This document shows positions 16,900 to 26,126 of a stretch of DNA of 51,845 nucleotides, one piece after another. Position 1 is the first letter of the stretch. Each line of letters starts with the position of its first letter. This DNA comes from Ornithinibacillus californiensis (GTDB lineage Bacteria > Bacillota > Bacilli > Bacillales > Amphibacillaceae), in assembly GCF_001038485.1 (NCBI RefSeq), contig NZ_LDUE01000064.1:1-51845 (forward strand). The letters are read 5' to 3'. Under the pieces are notes generated by a model. That model had not been told where the DNA came from. It was given only the letters and a program-made list of their open reading frames with translations, and searched no databases. Made by a program: the position numbers and the translations under genes.

Positions 16900-19800
16900 T
16901 TATTCTCTTGTTGCAAAGTGTTTTTTCGCTAATTGTAAAAGAGGACCTACCAGTTGTTTTCTTACTTCTAATTTGATTTTTTTAAAATACTTAGTCGTTA
17001 ACATCATAAAGATAGATCTTTCAATATCTGCAGTCTTAGAAGGGTTGGTAGTCCAATCAACTACCCATGTGCTAGCTACTATATCAGCAACATTTTGTGC
17101 CATTTCTTTTGATAAATCAATTATATCTTGGCTAATATATACTTCTGAAGATTCTTTAATGTGACTTGCTTGAGAAACCTCTTCCGGTTCAAGAAGGTGT
17201 TTTTTGATTACCTCAAAAAAGGCATACTCTTTTTTGGATAGTCCTAATGCTTCCGCTTCTTCAGTCTCACCCGTTTTTACATCTTTATTAATAAAGTCTT
17301 CTAATTGTTTCTTTCTTTCTTCCCAGTTATTCTTTGTCTCTTCAAGAATCTGTTGAAGTTTTTCTAATAAGGATGTGTAGTAGACAGGATTATCATCCAT
17401 CTTAACACTTATTACGTGTTTAACAGCGTGTTCCATACTAGAAGCTATTGCCTCATCTGACTTTAACGTTTCAAGTTTTGCCTGATAATCTTGGTCAAAC
17501 AAAGTAATTGGTTTTATCCATTGTTGAACACCTTGAGAAGTTAAGTGTTCATTAATAATCTGACGCACCTTTTCTCCACAGTCCGCTATATCAAGCTTTG
17601 TATCTGGTTCAAATCTAGCCTTGGCTGCTGCACGAATATAAGAAAGCCACTTTAAATCATTCGTATTATCAGTAGATACATGGCCGGGCATAAGTTGCTC
17701 CATCGTTCCTGCAAATCGTTTATATGCAAGTTCAAATTCTGCTCGCTTATCTTCTGGTTCTAATTGTTTTACGAGTTCATCTAAGTTATCTTTCTCAATA
17801 CCTTTAAACATTCCCATAACCGCTTCACGGTAGGATAGCATCTGTTTATGAACACCGTCTAACGACTCCATCGGTTCGCCCAAATCCTCTTTATCGAAAA
17901 CCTTTAGGGCTTCTTCTAAGTGATTGGAAATCCCATAGTAATCTACTACATAACCACACTTCTTCTTATCCCCGTATGTGCGATTAACACGAGCAATAGC
18001 TTGAAGTAGATTATGTTCCTTTAATGGTCTATCTAAGTACATAACTTGTTCAACAGGAGCATCAAATCCGGTTAGCAGCATATCTTTTACAATAATAAAA
18101 CATAACTTACTTTCTGAGATTGGTTTTGTAAACTTCTTTATGATATCTTCCTGTTCTGCTTTCGTTGTAAAATGTTCTTTTAAATGTGGTGGGTCATTTA
18201 GATTTCCTGAAAAAATGACTTTAACATCCAAATCTTCCCCCATAATTTCTTTCATATATTTTTTTAATGCATTGTAGTATTTAACTGCTGCTTCACGGGA
18301 TACACATACAATTTGAGCTTTGAAACCATTTGGGTAGATAGATTCCTTATAGTGTCGCAACATATCCTTTGCTATATCATCTACTCTTTCATCAGCCTCA
18401 ACAATCGCTTTCTTATCTGCATATTTTTGCTTAATTGCTTCCTTTTCTTCATCAGTGCGATTTTCAAAAGCCTTATCAAATAATTGCTCCAACGTATCGG
18501 CTTTAACCTGTAAATCTGGTCTACGGCCTTCATATACAATTCGGACTGTTGCACCATCGTTAACCGCTTCTTGAATGCCATACTTATCAATATATGATCC
18601 AAATGTACGTGGTGTTGACTTATCCTCTTTCTCAATCGGAGTACCAGTAAAACCAATAAAGGCAGCATTCGGTAAAGCATGACGCATATTTCGCGCAAAA
18701 CCTTTATACTGACTACGATGTGCTTCATCAGCCATGACAATTACATTTGATTTCAATGTGAGAACTGGAAACTCCTTTTCGAGAACCAGAGCCGATTGCT
18801 GTGTTGAGTCTTTTAAAATCTCCTGCTCTTCTTCATCACTTTGAAACTTATGTATCGTAGTCATAATTATTTGTGGTTGAGCATTTGAAAGTAATTCCTT
18901 CATTACACTGACTTTATCTGCTCGTACTGGTGTGGTAATGGTAGACAAAGTTCTAAGGAATGTTTGATAGATTTGCTTATCTAAATCCACACGATCCGTT
19001 ACGACGACAATTGTAGCATCTGATAGTTCTTGTATTCGTCTAATTTTTCTAGCTAAAAAAACCATAGTAAGTGACTTACCAGATCCTTGTGTGTGCCAAA
19101 TTACTCCACCACGGGAAACAGAATCTCTTCCATACACTAAACGATCTAATGCTTTATTTACTGCACGAAATTGCTGATACCTACATACCTTCTTGATTTT
19201 TTTCGAAGATGTTGTATCCACCTCAAATAATAAGAAGTTTTGAAGAATGTCTAACAAGTTATGCTTCTCCAATAGCCCCTGCAAGAAAACATTTTGACCG
19301 TTATTTCCTACGTCTTCAATTTGTTCCTTAGTATATGGATATGGATCCTTCCATTCCACATAATGAGTATATTGGGAACTGATAGTACCAACATAGGCTC
19401 TGTATTTATTAAGAATACCAGTGAAAAAGTTTGTATAGAATAAACGAGGCGCACCTTCAATACGATCTGAATCTCTTAAATCCATGTATCGACGTAGTTG
19501 CTCAAAGGCAGCCTTCTTTCCGATATTCTCATTCTTACCCTTTTCAAGAAAAGGAGATTTACATTCTAGAACAACAACTGGAATTCCATTAATAAAGATC
19601 ACAATATCAGGAATGATTTTTTCATTAGGTCCTTGAAGGACAAACTGCCTTGTCACTAAGAAATCATTGTTTTCAACGTTTTCCCAATCAATAAACTCCA
19701 CAGTATGGAAATTCTTTTTTCCAGTTCCATCTAAATCTTGGCCAACTGCATAATTCAGATTAACGAGTGCATCGTAAATCCGCTCGTTAATTTCTAACAA

Positions 19801-20055
19801 GTTAGTGCCTAATTGCTCAGCCCTAGACAAAAAACGAATTGATTTATTCAAATTTGTTTCATCTATCCAAGGGTTTAATCGTTTAATTGAATTTCTTAAA
19901 CGCTTAATAAGAATCACTTCATTCATTGATTCTCGTTCATTATGTTCAGGTGTCAATTTTTCACCATGAACGAACTTATAACCTAGCTTGTTTTGAAGAT
20001 AATCTATGGCGGGTAACTCAACAAGCGTTTCTTCGTTTCCTAGATAATTAGCCAT
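16900..20055 (-). CDS. hsdR: Type I restriction enzyme, endonuclease/translocase subunit HsdR
   Basis: A 1051-aa protein of full family length. The N-terminal nuclease has D150, E164 and K166 (PDIVIFINGIPVVVLECK). The helicase motor has Walker A HTQGSGKS near 321-328, DEAH at 443-446, FTGTPI for motif III and QAIARVNR for motif VI. In the complex it translocates DNA and cuts it when the target is unmethylated. It follows hsdS by 12 bp in one operon. No disruption is seen, so the system looks active. Confidence 0.97.
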   Translation of the reverse strand: MANYLGNEETLVELPAIDYLQNKLGYKFVHGEKLTPEHNERESMNEVILIKRLRNSIKRLNPWIDETNLNKSIRFLSRAEQLGTNLLEINERIYDALVNLNYAVGQDLDGTGKKNFHTVEFIDWENVENNDFLVTRQFVLQGPNEKIIPDIVIFINGIPVVVLECKSPFLEKGKNENIGKKAAFEQLRRYMDLRDSDRIEGAPRLFYTNFFTGILNKYRAYVGTISSQYTHYVEWKDPYPYTKEQIEDVGNNGQNVFLQGLLEKHNLLDILQNFLLFEVDTTSSKKIKKVCRYQQFRAVNKALDRLVYGRDSVSRGGVIWHTQGSGKSLTMVFLARKIRRIQELSDATIVVVTDRVDLDKQIYQTFLRTLSTITTPVRADKVSVMKELLSNAQPQIIMTTIHKFQSDEEEQEILKDSTQQSALVLEKEFPVLTLKSNVIVMADEAHRSQYKGFARNMRHALPNAAFIGFTGTPIEKEDKSTPRTFGSYIDKYGIQEAVNDGATVRIVYEGRRPDLQVKADTLEQLFDKAFENRTDEEKEAIKQKYADKKAIVEADERVDDIAKDMLRHYKESIYPNGFKAQIVCVSREAAVKYYNALKKYMKEIMGEDLDVKVIFSGNLNDPPHLKEHFTTKAEQEDIIKKFTKPISESKLCFIIVKDMLLTGFDAPVEQVMYLDRPLKEHNLLQAIARVNRTYGDKKKCGYVVDYYGISNHLEEALKVFDKEDLGEPMESLDGVHKQMLSYREAVMGMFKGIEKDNLDELVKQLEPEDKRAEFELAYKRFAGTMEQLMPGHVSTDNTNDLKWLSYIRAAAKARFEPDTKLDIADCGEKVRQIINEHLTSQGVQQWIKPITLFDQDYQAKLETLKSDEAIASSMEHAVKHVISVKMDDNPVYYTSLLEKLQQILEETKNNWEERKKQLEDFINKDVKTGETEEAEALGLSKKEYAFFEVIKKHLLEPEEVSQASHIKESSEVYISQDIIDLSKEMAQNVADIVASTWVVDWTTNPSKTADIERSIFMMLTTKYFKKIKLEVRKQLVGPLLQLAKKHFATRE

Positions 20056-20067
20056 AATGATCCCCCG

Positions 20068-21324
20068 TTATACTTTCACGCGAATTTTTCCGGTGAAAAG
20101 TTGTTGCATAAGACCTTTTTTTAATACTTGGAGACTACGCTGATTTTTATTATAATAATCTATACTTACATCAACAGTTGAAAGTATTTCCACTATTTCC
20201 CGTTGCTCTTCTATAGATTGGGGAATTGGAACTTTCATCTTAGCTAATTTAGTAATATAGATATGTTTTATTGTAGATCCCCCAGCATCAAATAGTATTC
20301 TTTGTTGCATTTTATTAGATGATAATAAATAGTAAATAAAACGTGCATCTATTAAGTCATGTTTCAACCTAAGAGTTGCTACAGACTGATTTATACATAT
20401 TTCTTCTCTATCTACAATTGCGAGTCTACCAAGAGTACCATCTTTTGTTATTAGCAAGTCATTTAATAATGGCTTACTCTTAGGTGTTAATTCACTATTG
20501 AATTTATTTATATCTGTTTTTCTAGCAGTATCATAGTTTATTTTTCCATTAACAATATCTTTAGCAGTAATCATATATGGACCATTATTTGTTTCAGGCA
20601 TAGGGTTAGTAAATCCGTATGTAATGTTTTCGCACAAAGATTCTAAAGGTACTAAGTCCCAATTAATAGGAATCTCTTCATATTCGCTATCCTTAAATTC
20701 CTTGTGATCTAAGCCTTTTGATAATAATCTTTGCAGTAATCCTTTTTTAAGTTCTAAAGTTTTTTCAATTAGTTGAGCAGTTTGAGCAATTTGCTCATCA
20801 ACAGTTGTAAGTATTTCAGCAATTTTTTGTTGTTCCTCCAAAGTAGGTATGGGAACTAAAACTTCAGCGATATCTGATTTATTTACAGCAGGATAATTTG
20901 ATCCTACCATTTTTCGTAATAATTGACTAAGGAATGTGTGACTAAAGGTGTAATGGTAAATAAACTCAGCACTTTGCTGTTCTTTAGAACGTATAACAGC
21001 AAATCCAGTTGAACAAACTAAATTCTTTTTTGATTCTTTAATCAATGCAAATGCCTTTAAATAGGGTCTGACTGTTGAAACAATAACATCATTCTTTCTT
21101 GTAATTCTACGCGCCCTACTTGGAGCATCACTAAACTCTAACAGTTTTGTGCCTTGTACTTTTCCTTCTTTTATACTTTCAATATCAATATATTCAATTA
21201 TCTGGTTTGCAGGGGTATTAGATGAAAGAGATTCCGGGTTTATTTCTGCTATGTCTTTCATAGTTCCAATTCCCCACTCACTTGGTAATTCACCAATACC
21301 TGTTCTTTGAAACTCAATCTCCAA
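20068..21324 (-). CDS. hsdS: Type I restriction enzyme, specificity subunit HsdS
   Basis: A 418-aa subunit with two target-recognition halves. Each half ends in the conserved spacer helix: LEEQQKIAEILTTVDEQI near residue 165 and IEEQREIVEILSTVDVSI near 375, each followed by a LKKGL(L/M)QxL motif. The two recognition domains differ, so the target should be a bipartite asymmetric sequence. It lies between hsdM and hsdR. No second or silent hsdS and no recombinase-linked inverted repeat is seen nearby, so phase variation is not indicated. Confidence 0.95.
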   Translation of the reverse strand: MEIEFQRTGIGELPSEWGIGTMKDIAEINPESLSSNTPANQIIEYIDIESIKEGKVQGTKLLEFSDAPSRARRITRKNDVIVSTVRPYLKAFALIKESKKNLVCSTGFAVIRSKEQQSAEFIYHYTFSHTFLSQLLRKMVGSNYPAVNKSDIAEVLVPIPTLEEQQKIAEILTTVDEQIAQTAQLIEKTLELKKGLLQRLLSKGLDHKEFKDSEYEEIPINWDLVPLESLCENITYGFTNPMPETNNGPYMITAKDIVNGKINYDTARKTDINKFNSELTPKSKPLLNDLLITKDGTLGRLAIVDREEICINQSVATLRLKHDLIDARFIYYLLSSNKMQQRILFDAGGSTIKHIYITKLAKMKVPIPQSIEEQREIVEILSTVDVSIDYYNKNQRSLQVLKKGLMQQLFTGKIRVKV

Positions 21325-21340
21325 TTCTATATCTCCTTTC

Positions 21341-22861
21341 TTATTTTATTGTTTCATACCCTAACTCTTTTAAAAAATTATTTAATTTTTTCTCGGTAGC
21401 TACGTACTTTTGTTTAATATTGTTAATTTCGTTAATAACCGACGCAATAGCAACTTCTTCTTCTTCCTCAGTCGTATCTACATAGCGACTTATATTTAAA
21501 TTGTAATCATTTTCTTTTATTAATTCTAACTCAACAATAGCCGAGTACTTTTCCATGTCCTCATATTTATCAAAGGCATCCACAATTTTTTTTATATCCT
21601 CTTCCCGAAGTTTATTCTTATTTCCATCCTTTACAAATCCTTGACTAGCATCTATAAACAGCACTTTATTTCTACGTTCTACAGACTTATTTTTATTTAT
21701 AATAATTAAAGCGGCTGGAATGCTTGTCCCGTAAAACACATTAGACGGTAATCCAATTACTGCTTCGATAAGATCATCTTTTAAGTATCCTTTTCGAATT
21801 TTCCTTTCAGAACCTCCACGGAATAACACGCCATGAGGAACTACTGTACCTAATTTTCCCTTCTGATTCATACTAGCTACCATATGTGATACAAATCCAA
21901 GATCTCCATATGACTTTGGTGGAATCCCATAAGAAAAACGATTATATGCGTCGCTCTCTGCTTCTTCCACTCCCCAGTTTTTAAGAGAGAAAGGAGGATT
22001 AGCTAAAATAACATCAAATGTTTTTAGTACTCCGCCTTCCGTGTGCATTGGGTTTCGGATTGTATCGCCTTTTCGAATATCAGCACCCTTAGCAAAATGG
22101 AACAACATATTCATTTTACAAATAGCCCATGTACTTAAATTAATTTCTTGGCCAAATAAGGAAACATTTCGGTCATTTCCACCATGATCTTTAATGTAGT
22201 GCATTGACTCAATTAACATACCGCCACTACCAACTGTTGGGTCGTAAATACGATCTCCTTCTTGTGGTTTTAATATATTCACTAAAACCTTTACCACTTC
22301 ACGTGGAGTATAGAATTCCCCACCCTTAGTTCCACCGTCATCTGCAAATTGTTTAATAAGGTATTGATACGCGTCTCCAAGAACATCAGGGTTCTCAAGG
22401 TTTTCATATGCTAGGTTATGTTTATCAAATAAAAGCAAGAGTTGAGATAATTTCTTATCTGGTACTCTCTCTTTATCGTTATAATTAGCTGTAGTTAATA
22501 CGCCTATTAATTCAGCATTTTTGGGTTCATCCTCTATAGCTTTAAATGCCTTGTCCAACTCAGGTCCAATATTTAATGTAAGATTCTTGAGTTTTTCCCA
22601 GCGAGCAGCAGGTGGTACAAAGAATGTTTCAAACATTGTTGGTTCTTCCAATAACATTTCAACTTCTTCTAAGTCCATTCCTTGTGAAACAAATTCTTCT
22701 TTTTTCTTTTCCCGTTCAACTGAAAATTGGTCGTTCATTCGTTTTAGAAACATTAACCCAAATATGTAGTCTTTATATACAGCGGCGTTCAATTCCCCAC
22801 GTAAAATATCAGCCGCATCCCATAACGTTTTTTCTAGCTCTTGTAATGTCAACTTGCTCAT
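21341..22861 (-). CDS. hsdM: Type I restriction enzyme, methyltransferase subunit HsdM
   Basis: A 506-aa N6-adenine methyltransferase. The N-terminal helical domain (about 1-170) is followed by the AdoMet motif DPTVGSGG at 207-214 and the catalytic NPPF at 288-291. It is the first gene of the hsdM-hsdS-hsdR-ygjP operon, with GGGGGTC upstream of its ATG. Together with HsdS it methylates the recognition site and protects host DNA. Confidence 0.97.
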   Translation of the reverse strand: MSKLTLQELEKTLWDAADILRGELNAAVYKDYIFGLMFLKRMNDQFSVEREKKKEEFVSQGMDLEEVEMLLEEPTMFETFFVPPAARWEKLKNLTLNIGPELDKAFKAIEDEPKNAELIGVLTTANYNDKERVPDKKLSQLLLLFDKHNLAYENLENPDVLGDAYQYLIKQFADDGGTKGGEFYTPREVVKVLVNILKPQEGDRIYDPTVGSGGMLIESMHYIKDHGGNDRNVSLFGQEINLSTWAICKMNMLFHFAKGADIRKGDTIRNPMHTEGGVLKTFDVILANPPFSLKNWGVEEAESDAYNRFSYGIPPKSYGDLGFVSHMVASMNQKGKLGTVVPHGVLFRGGSERKIRKGYLKDDLIEAVIGLPSNVFYGTSIPAALIIINKNKSVERRNKVLFIDASQGFVKDGNKNKLREEDIKKIVDAFDKYEDMEKYSAIVELELIKENDYNLNISRYVDTTEEEEEVAIASVINEINNIKQKYVATEKKLNNFLKELGYETIK

Positions 22862-22991
22862 TATATGACCCCCAAAATTTTTCTTCTTACTTAATAATAT
22901 ATCATATTCCTATATTGAAGCCCCAGCTGCTATTTATTATGACGATAAGAAATATCTCGTAAAATATTTTTAAAAAATATACTCAAAGGTC

Positions 22992-23032
22992 TTAAAACTT
23001 TAAAAAACAGTAGCTATAATGTTTCAGAAACT
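22992..23032 (+). promoter_or_regulatory. Promoter of the integrase remnant
   Basis: TTAAAA (22992-22997), a 17-base spacer and TATAAT (23015-23020). The 17 bases GCTATAATGTTTCAGAA at 23013-23029 recur exactly at 24024-24040. Confidence 0.65.
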
Positions 23033-23075
23033 TACGGGTTAGGTAAATTATCATAATAAACAGGAGGTCATTAAA

Positions 23076-23783
23076 ATGACAATAAGAATAGTAAAAGAGA
23101 ATAAATATCAGGTTATTTACGATCAGGGTAAAAATCAATTTGGGAAGCGGATGCTAAGAAGCAAAGTGTTTAATACATTAAAAGAAGCAGAGGAATTTAA
23201 AGCAAATTTACTACAAAACGAAGATACTCTCTTCAATAAAAGTTTGAAAGTTAAATCAAAATACAATCAAATGGAATCAAAAGAACCTTGGAGCTATACC
23301 GAAGCGAAGCAATTTCTTGAGTTAGCCGAAAAAGAAAATAAGGATGTACTATATGATACTGTACTTTACACTGGTTTAAGATTAGGTGAGGTTTGCACAT
23401 TATCGTGGGACGATGTGAACTTAATGGAAGGAACATTAACAGTTAAAAGATATATTGAACGCATAGGAAGTGGCCAATACAAAACTTTTACGTACCGAAT
23501 ACCACGAACTATTCAGTTACCAGCCCATATTATTAATAAGTTGGATACCCATATGAAGAAACAAGAACAATGGAAAATTGACATGGGTGATGCCTACAAT
23601 AACGGGTTCAGCCTTGTTTTCCCTAACAAGAACGGTACTTTAATGAAACCAATTTCTTTAAATAACCAATTTGAATTACTAATTAAAAAAGCAGGAGTAA
23701 GGAAAATTTCCTTTCATGGATTAAGACGTACTCACAATAGATTCATGATACAAAAAACATTAAACAAACCTTTTTTTAAGTAA
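23076..23783 (+). pseudogene. Degenerate Tn916-type integrase lacking core-binding domain and C-terminus
   Basis: A 235-aa reading frame with a strong AGGAGG. Residues 1-55 are an arm-binding domain. The core-binding domain (normally about 100 residues) is missing in frame, and the catalytic domain starts directly at about residue 70. R102 (TGLRLGE) and HGLR (about 215) are present, but the frame ends soon after (FMIQKTLNKPFFK) without the GHS histidine or the catalytic tyrosine. It cannot recombine DNA on its own; it is a remnant or, less likely, a DNA-binding regulator. It lies between the hsd operon and the next integrase module. Confidence 0.7.
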
Positions 23784-23855
23784 CGATTAAACCATCAAAA
23801 TATAGTTTCAACATTATAGGAGCATTAATTTACCTCTTATACCGTTGGATTCTTC

Positions 23856-23888
23856 AAAACCTCTTGTTTAAAAACAAGGGGTTTTATT
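23856..23888 (+). terminator. Terminator after the integrase remnant
   Basis: AAAACCTCTTGTT (23856-23868) pairs with AACAAGGGGTTTT (23873-23885), followed by ATTATT. Confidence 0.7.
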
Positions 23889-24002
23889 ATTAGACAATAT
23901 ATACGTTACAGTCAATTTAAAGTAAGCGTTGTAACTAGACTTTACTAACTATTTATATAAGTTTCCAAGAAGGAAAAAAATATTATTTTTTTCTTCAGAT
24001 AC

Positions 24003-24043
24003 TTAAAATCCTCCATAACCGAGGCTATAATGTTTCAGAATCT
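24003..24043 (+). promoter_or_regulatory. Promoter of excisionase-integrase module, copy of 22992-23032
   Basis: TTAAAA (24003-24008), a 17-base spacer and TATAAT (24026-24031). It has the same -35, spacing and downstream TGTTTCAGAA as the promoter before the integrase remnant. The shared sequence beyond the -10 may be an operator. Confidence 0.65.
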
Positions 24044-24088
24044 AACCGGTTATTTCAATATCATTAAAACAAGGAGAGGGAATCGATT

Positions 24089-24319
24089 ATGGAAAACACA
24101 AATAAACACACAACTTGGGAATCACTACCAGACATTTTAACCGCACAACACATTTCTGAATTTCTTGGGATTTCAAGAAGAAGAGTCTATGAGTTATTTA
24201 AAGTTCATGTTGAGTACGGAGGTATTCCAAACTATGAAATCGGCTTATCGAAACGAGTAGATAAGGCAGATTTAAAGCAGTGGATCATTAAGAAAAAAGA
24301 AGAAAAAAGAAGAAATTAA
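24089..24319 (+). CDS. xis: Excisionase-family DNA-binding protein
   Basis: A 76-aa protein with an HTH_17-type domain (LTAQHISEFLGISRRRVYEL) and a basic tail (KKKEEKRRN). It lies upstream of the integrase at 24465 in the usual xis-int order. AAGGAGAG gives a good start. It probably controls excision direction and perhaps its own promoter. Confidence 0.8.
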   Translation: MENTNKHTTWESLPDILTAQHISEFLGISRRRVYELFKVHVEYGGIPNYEIGLSKRVDKADLKQWIIKKKEEKRRN

Positions 24320-24464
24320 ATTAGAAGACTGCATATTGAGTTGATGATGATGAAGGACATTAATTTTTTGGGGGAATAAATTACCTTTCTTCCTCCTACA
24401 ATTTTCTAACTATAGAAGGAATTAAAACTAAAAATACGTATGATAGCGAGGTTAACGAAACATT

Positions 24465-25673
24465 ATGAAAGGACATTATTATAAGAGAGGTTGCAAGTGT
24501 GATGTGGAAAATTGCACTTGTGAATGGTCATTTATTATAGACATTGGGCCAGATCCCAAAACAGGTAAAAGACGACAACGTTCTGGAAGTCGCTTTAAAA
24601 CAAAGGGAGATGCTGAAGTAGCAGCGGCAGCTCTACTTTCGGATGTAAAGCAAGGGAATTATATTAAAGAATCTGATATATTATTTAAGGATTTTGCTGA
24701 GGAATGGTTGAGTATTTACAAGGACAGGAATGGATCAAAACCCGGTACTATACGTTTAAGAGAGTATGGAATTAAAAAGTTATTGCCATTTTTTGCTCAC
24801 TTAAAACTAAAAAATATCACGGAAGAAATGTATCAAGCAGCATTGGATAATCTAAAAAACCAAAAAGGCCAAAATCTTGCTAGATGTACAAAAAAAGGTA
24901 TTCACACGACTGGAAAAATGATTTTTATAATGGCTACTAGGAAAAAATTAATTAAACGTGATCCTACTGAATTTGCCTATATAAAAAAAGAACAAAAAGT
25001 TATTGTTGAAACAGATGAAGAAGAACTACCAAACTTCTTTGAAAAAGAACAACTCCTTAAATTTTTGGATACTACTTTAGAAAAAGGCTTGTATATGGAT
25101 TATCTTATTTTCCTAACGCTCGCCTATACAGGAATGCGTATAGGTGAATTGGTTGCACTCAAGTGGAATAATATCGACTTTGCTAACAACACCATTAGTA
25201 TTACAAAAACGTATTATAATCCTAAGAGTAACACTACCCAATATCAATTAGTTCCACCTAAGACAGAAAAGTCTCGACGTAAAATTGTGGTAGATGAAAT
25301 AGTAATTGAAACGTTGAGGAAACATAAGATGGAACAAGAAAAGATTATTACTCGACTTGGGAACTCTTACGTTGACAAGGGATTTATATTTGCTAATATA
25401 GATAAACATCCCGGTTATCCAATACTGATAAAATTAGTTAGAAATAGAATGGAAAGATTGCTAAAGCTTGGTGGATTAAACGCTAACCTTACTCCCCACT
25501 CGTTTCGTCACACACATACATCTCTTCTTGCCCAAGCTGGAGCAGATATAGATGAGATCATGGATCGTTTAGGCCATAAAGATGATGAAGTTACTAATAA
25601 GGTATATCTTCATATTACGCAAAAAAGGAAAATAGATACTCGTGATAAATTTGGCGATTTTATGCGTAGTTAA
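24465..25673 (+). CDS. int: Tn916-type tyrosine integrase
   Basis: A 402-aa site-specific recombinase. An arm-binding domain at about 1-60 begins with a cysteine-rich strip (GCKCDVENCTCEW). The core-binding domain is at about 70-170. The catalytic domain has R225 (TGMRIGE), H345 and R348 (HSFRHTH), H371 (GHKDDEVT) and Y381. All catalytic residues are present. It is paralogous to the integrase at 26127 and belongs with the excisionase at 24089. Confidence 0.95.
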   Translation: MKGHYYKRGCKCDVENCTCEWSFIIDIGPDPKTGKRRQRSGSRFKTKGDAEVAAAALLSDVKQGNYIKESDILFKDFAEEWLSIYKDRNGSKPGTIRLREYGIKKLLPFFAHLKLKNITEEMYQAALDNLKNQKGQNLARCTKKGIHTTGKMIFIMATRKKLIKRDPTEFAYIKKEQKVIVETDEEELPNFFEKEQLLKFLDTTLEKGLYMDYLIFLTLAYTGMRIGELVALKWNNIDFANNTISITKTYYNPKSNTTQYQLVPPKTEKSRRKIVVDEIVIETLRKHKMEQEKIITRLGNSYVDKGFIFANIDKHPGYPILIKLVRNRMERLLKLGGLNANLTPHSFRHTHTSLLAQAGADIDEIMDRLGHKDDEVTNKVYLHITQKRKIDTRDKFGDFMRS

Positions 25674-25688
25674 CATTTATCATTATAC

Positions 25689-25718
25689 TGAAAGCAGAAT
25701 GTGATTATTTTGCTTTCA
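25689..25718. terminator. Weak hairpin after the integrase
   Basis: TGAAAGCA pairs with TGCTTTCA with a 14-base loop containing TTATTT. There is no strong T-run after it, so termination is uncertain. Confidence 0.35.
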
Positions 25719-25804
25719 ACTTACATATAACCATTTAAAATCCGCTTTTCTTCGTCAACAAAAGACCCATTAGCCCAAGATTTTCAAGATATGAACTTAT
25801 AAAT

Positions 25805-25954
25805 TTAGTCTTCATCCTCATCCCCTTCATTACATATTTCTGTAACTAATTGCCATAAAGCGTTACTTTCTTTATTTTCTGGTTCTAACTTCTTACAGAG
25901 TCTGTTTACAGCCACCTTAAACTCTTCAGATACAGCTTCTTCTTTATTATTCAC
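25805..25954 (-). CDS. Small acidic protein (49 aa), unknown
   Basis: The reading frame opens at a GTG at 25954 preceded by AAGGGGG at about ten bases and ends at 25805. The product is 49 residues, starts NNKEEAVSEEFKVAV and ends in an acidic tail (NEGDEDED), with two cysteines and one Trp. It is encoded opposite to the two flanking integrase genes. The codon pattern looks coding, but its size limits confidence. I do not recognise the protein. Confidence 0.5.
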   Translation of the reverse strand: MNNKEEAVSEEFKVAVNRLCKKLEPENKESNALWQLVTEICNEGDEDED

Positions 25955-26126
25955 TTTCCGAATCCCCCTTTACTGTACATACATCTTAATTCGAATATGC
26001 TCATTGAAACCTAGACCAGATGGTGTTATCTACATTATATCCATACGAAACGAATTATTCACTTTCCAAGTGGGAATAATGGATATTTGTAACAAAAAAT
26101 AAATGAAAGTGAGGTTTTTGAATGAA

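Larger units (their letters stand above)
23784..24088. other. Spacer with terminator and duplicated promoter
   Basis: Holds the terminator at 23856-23888 and the promoter of the excisionase at 24003-24031; no gene is seen. Confidence 0.6.

Noticed and set aside
18381-18740. 119-aa frame overlapping hsdR
   Set aside because: It is a frame shadow of hsdR with no independent start signal.
20068-21324. Phase-variable type I specificity locus
   Set aside because: No second hsdS, no inverted repeats and no dedicated recombinase beside it.
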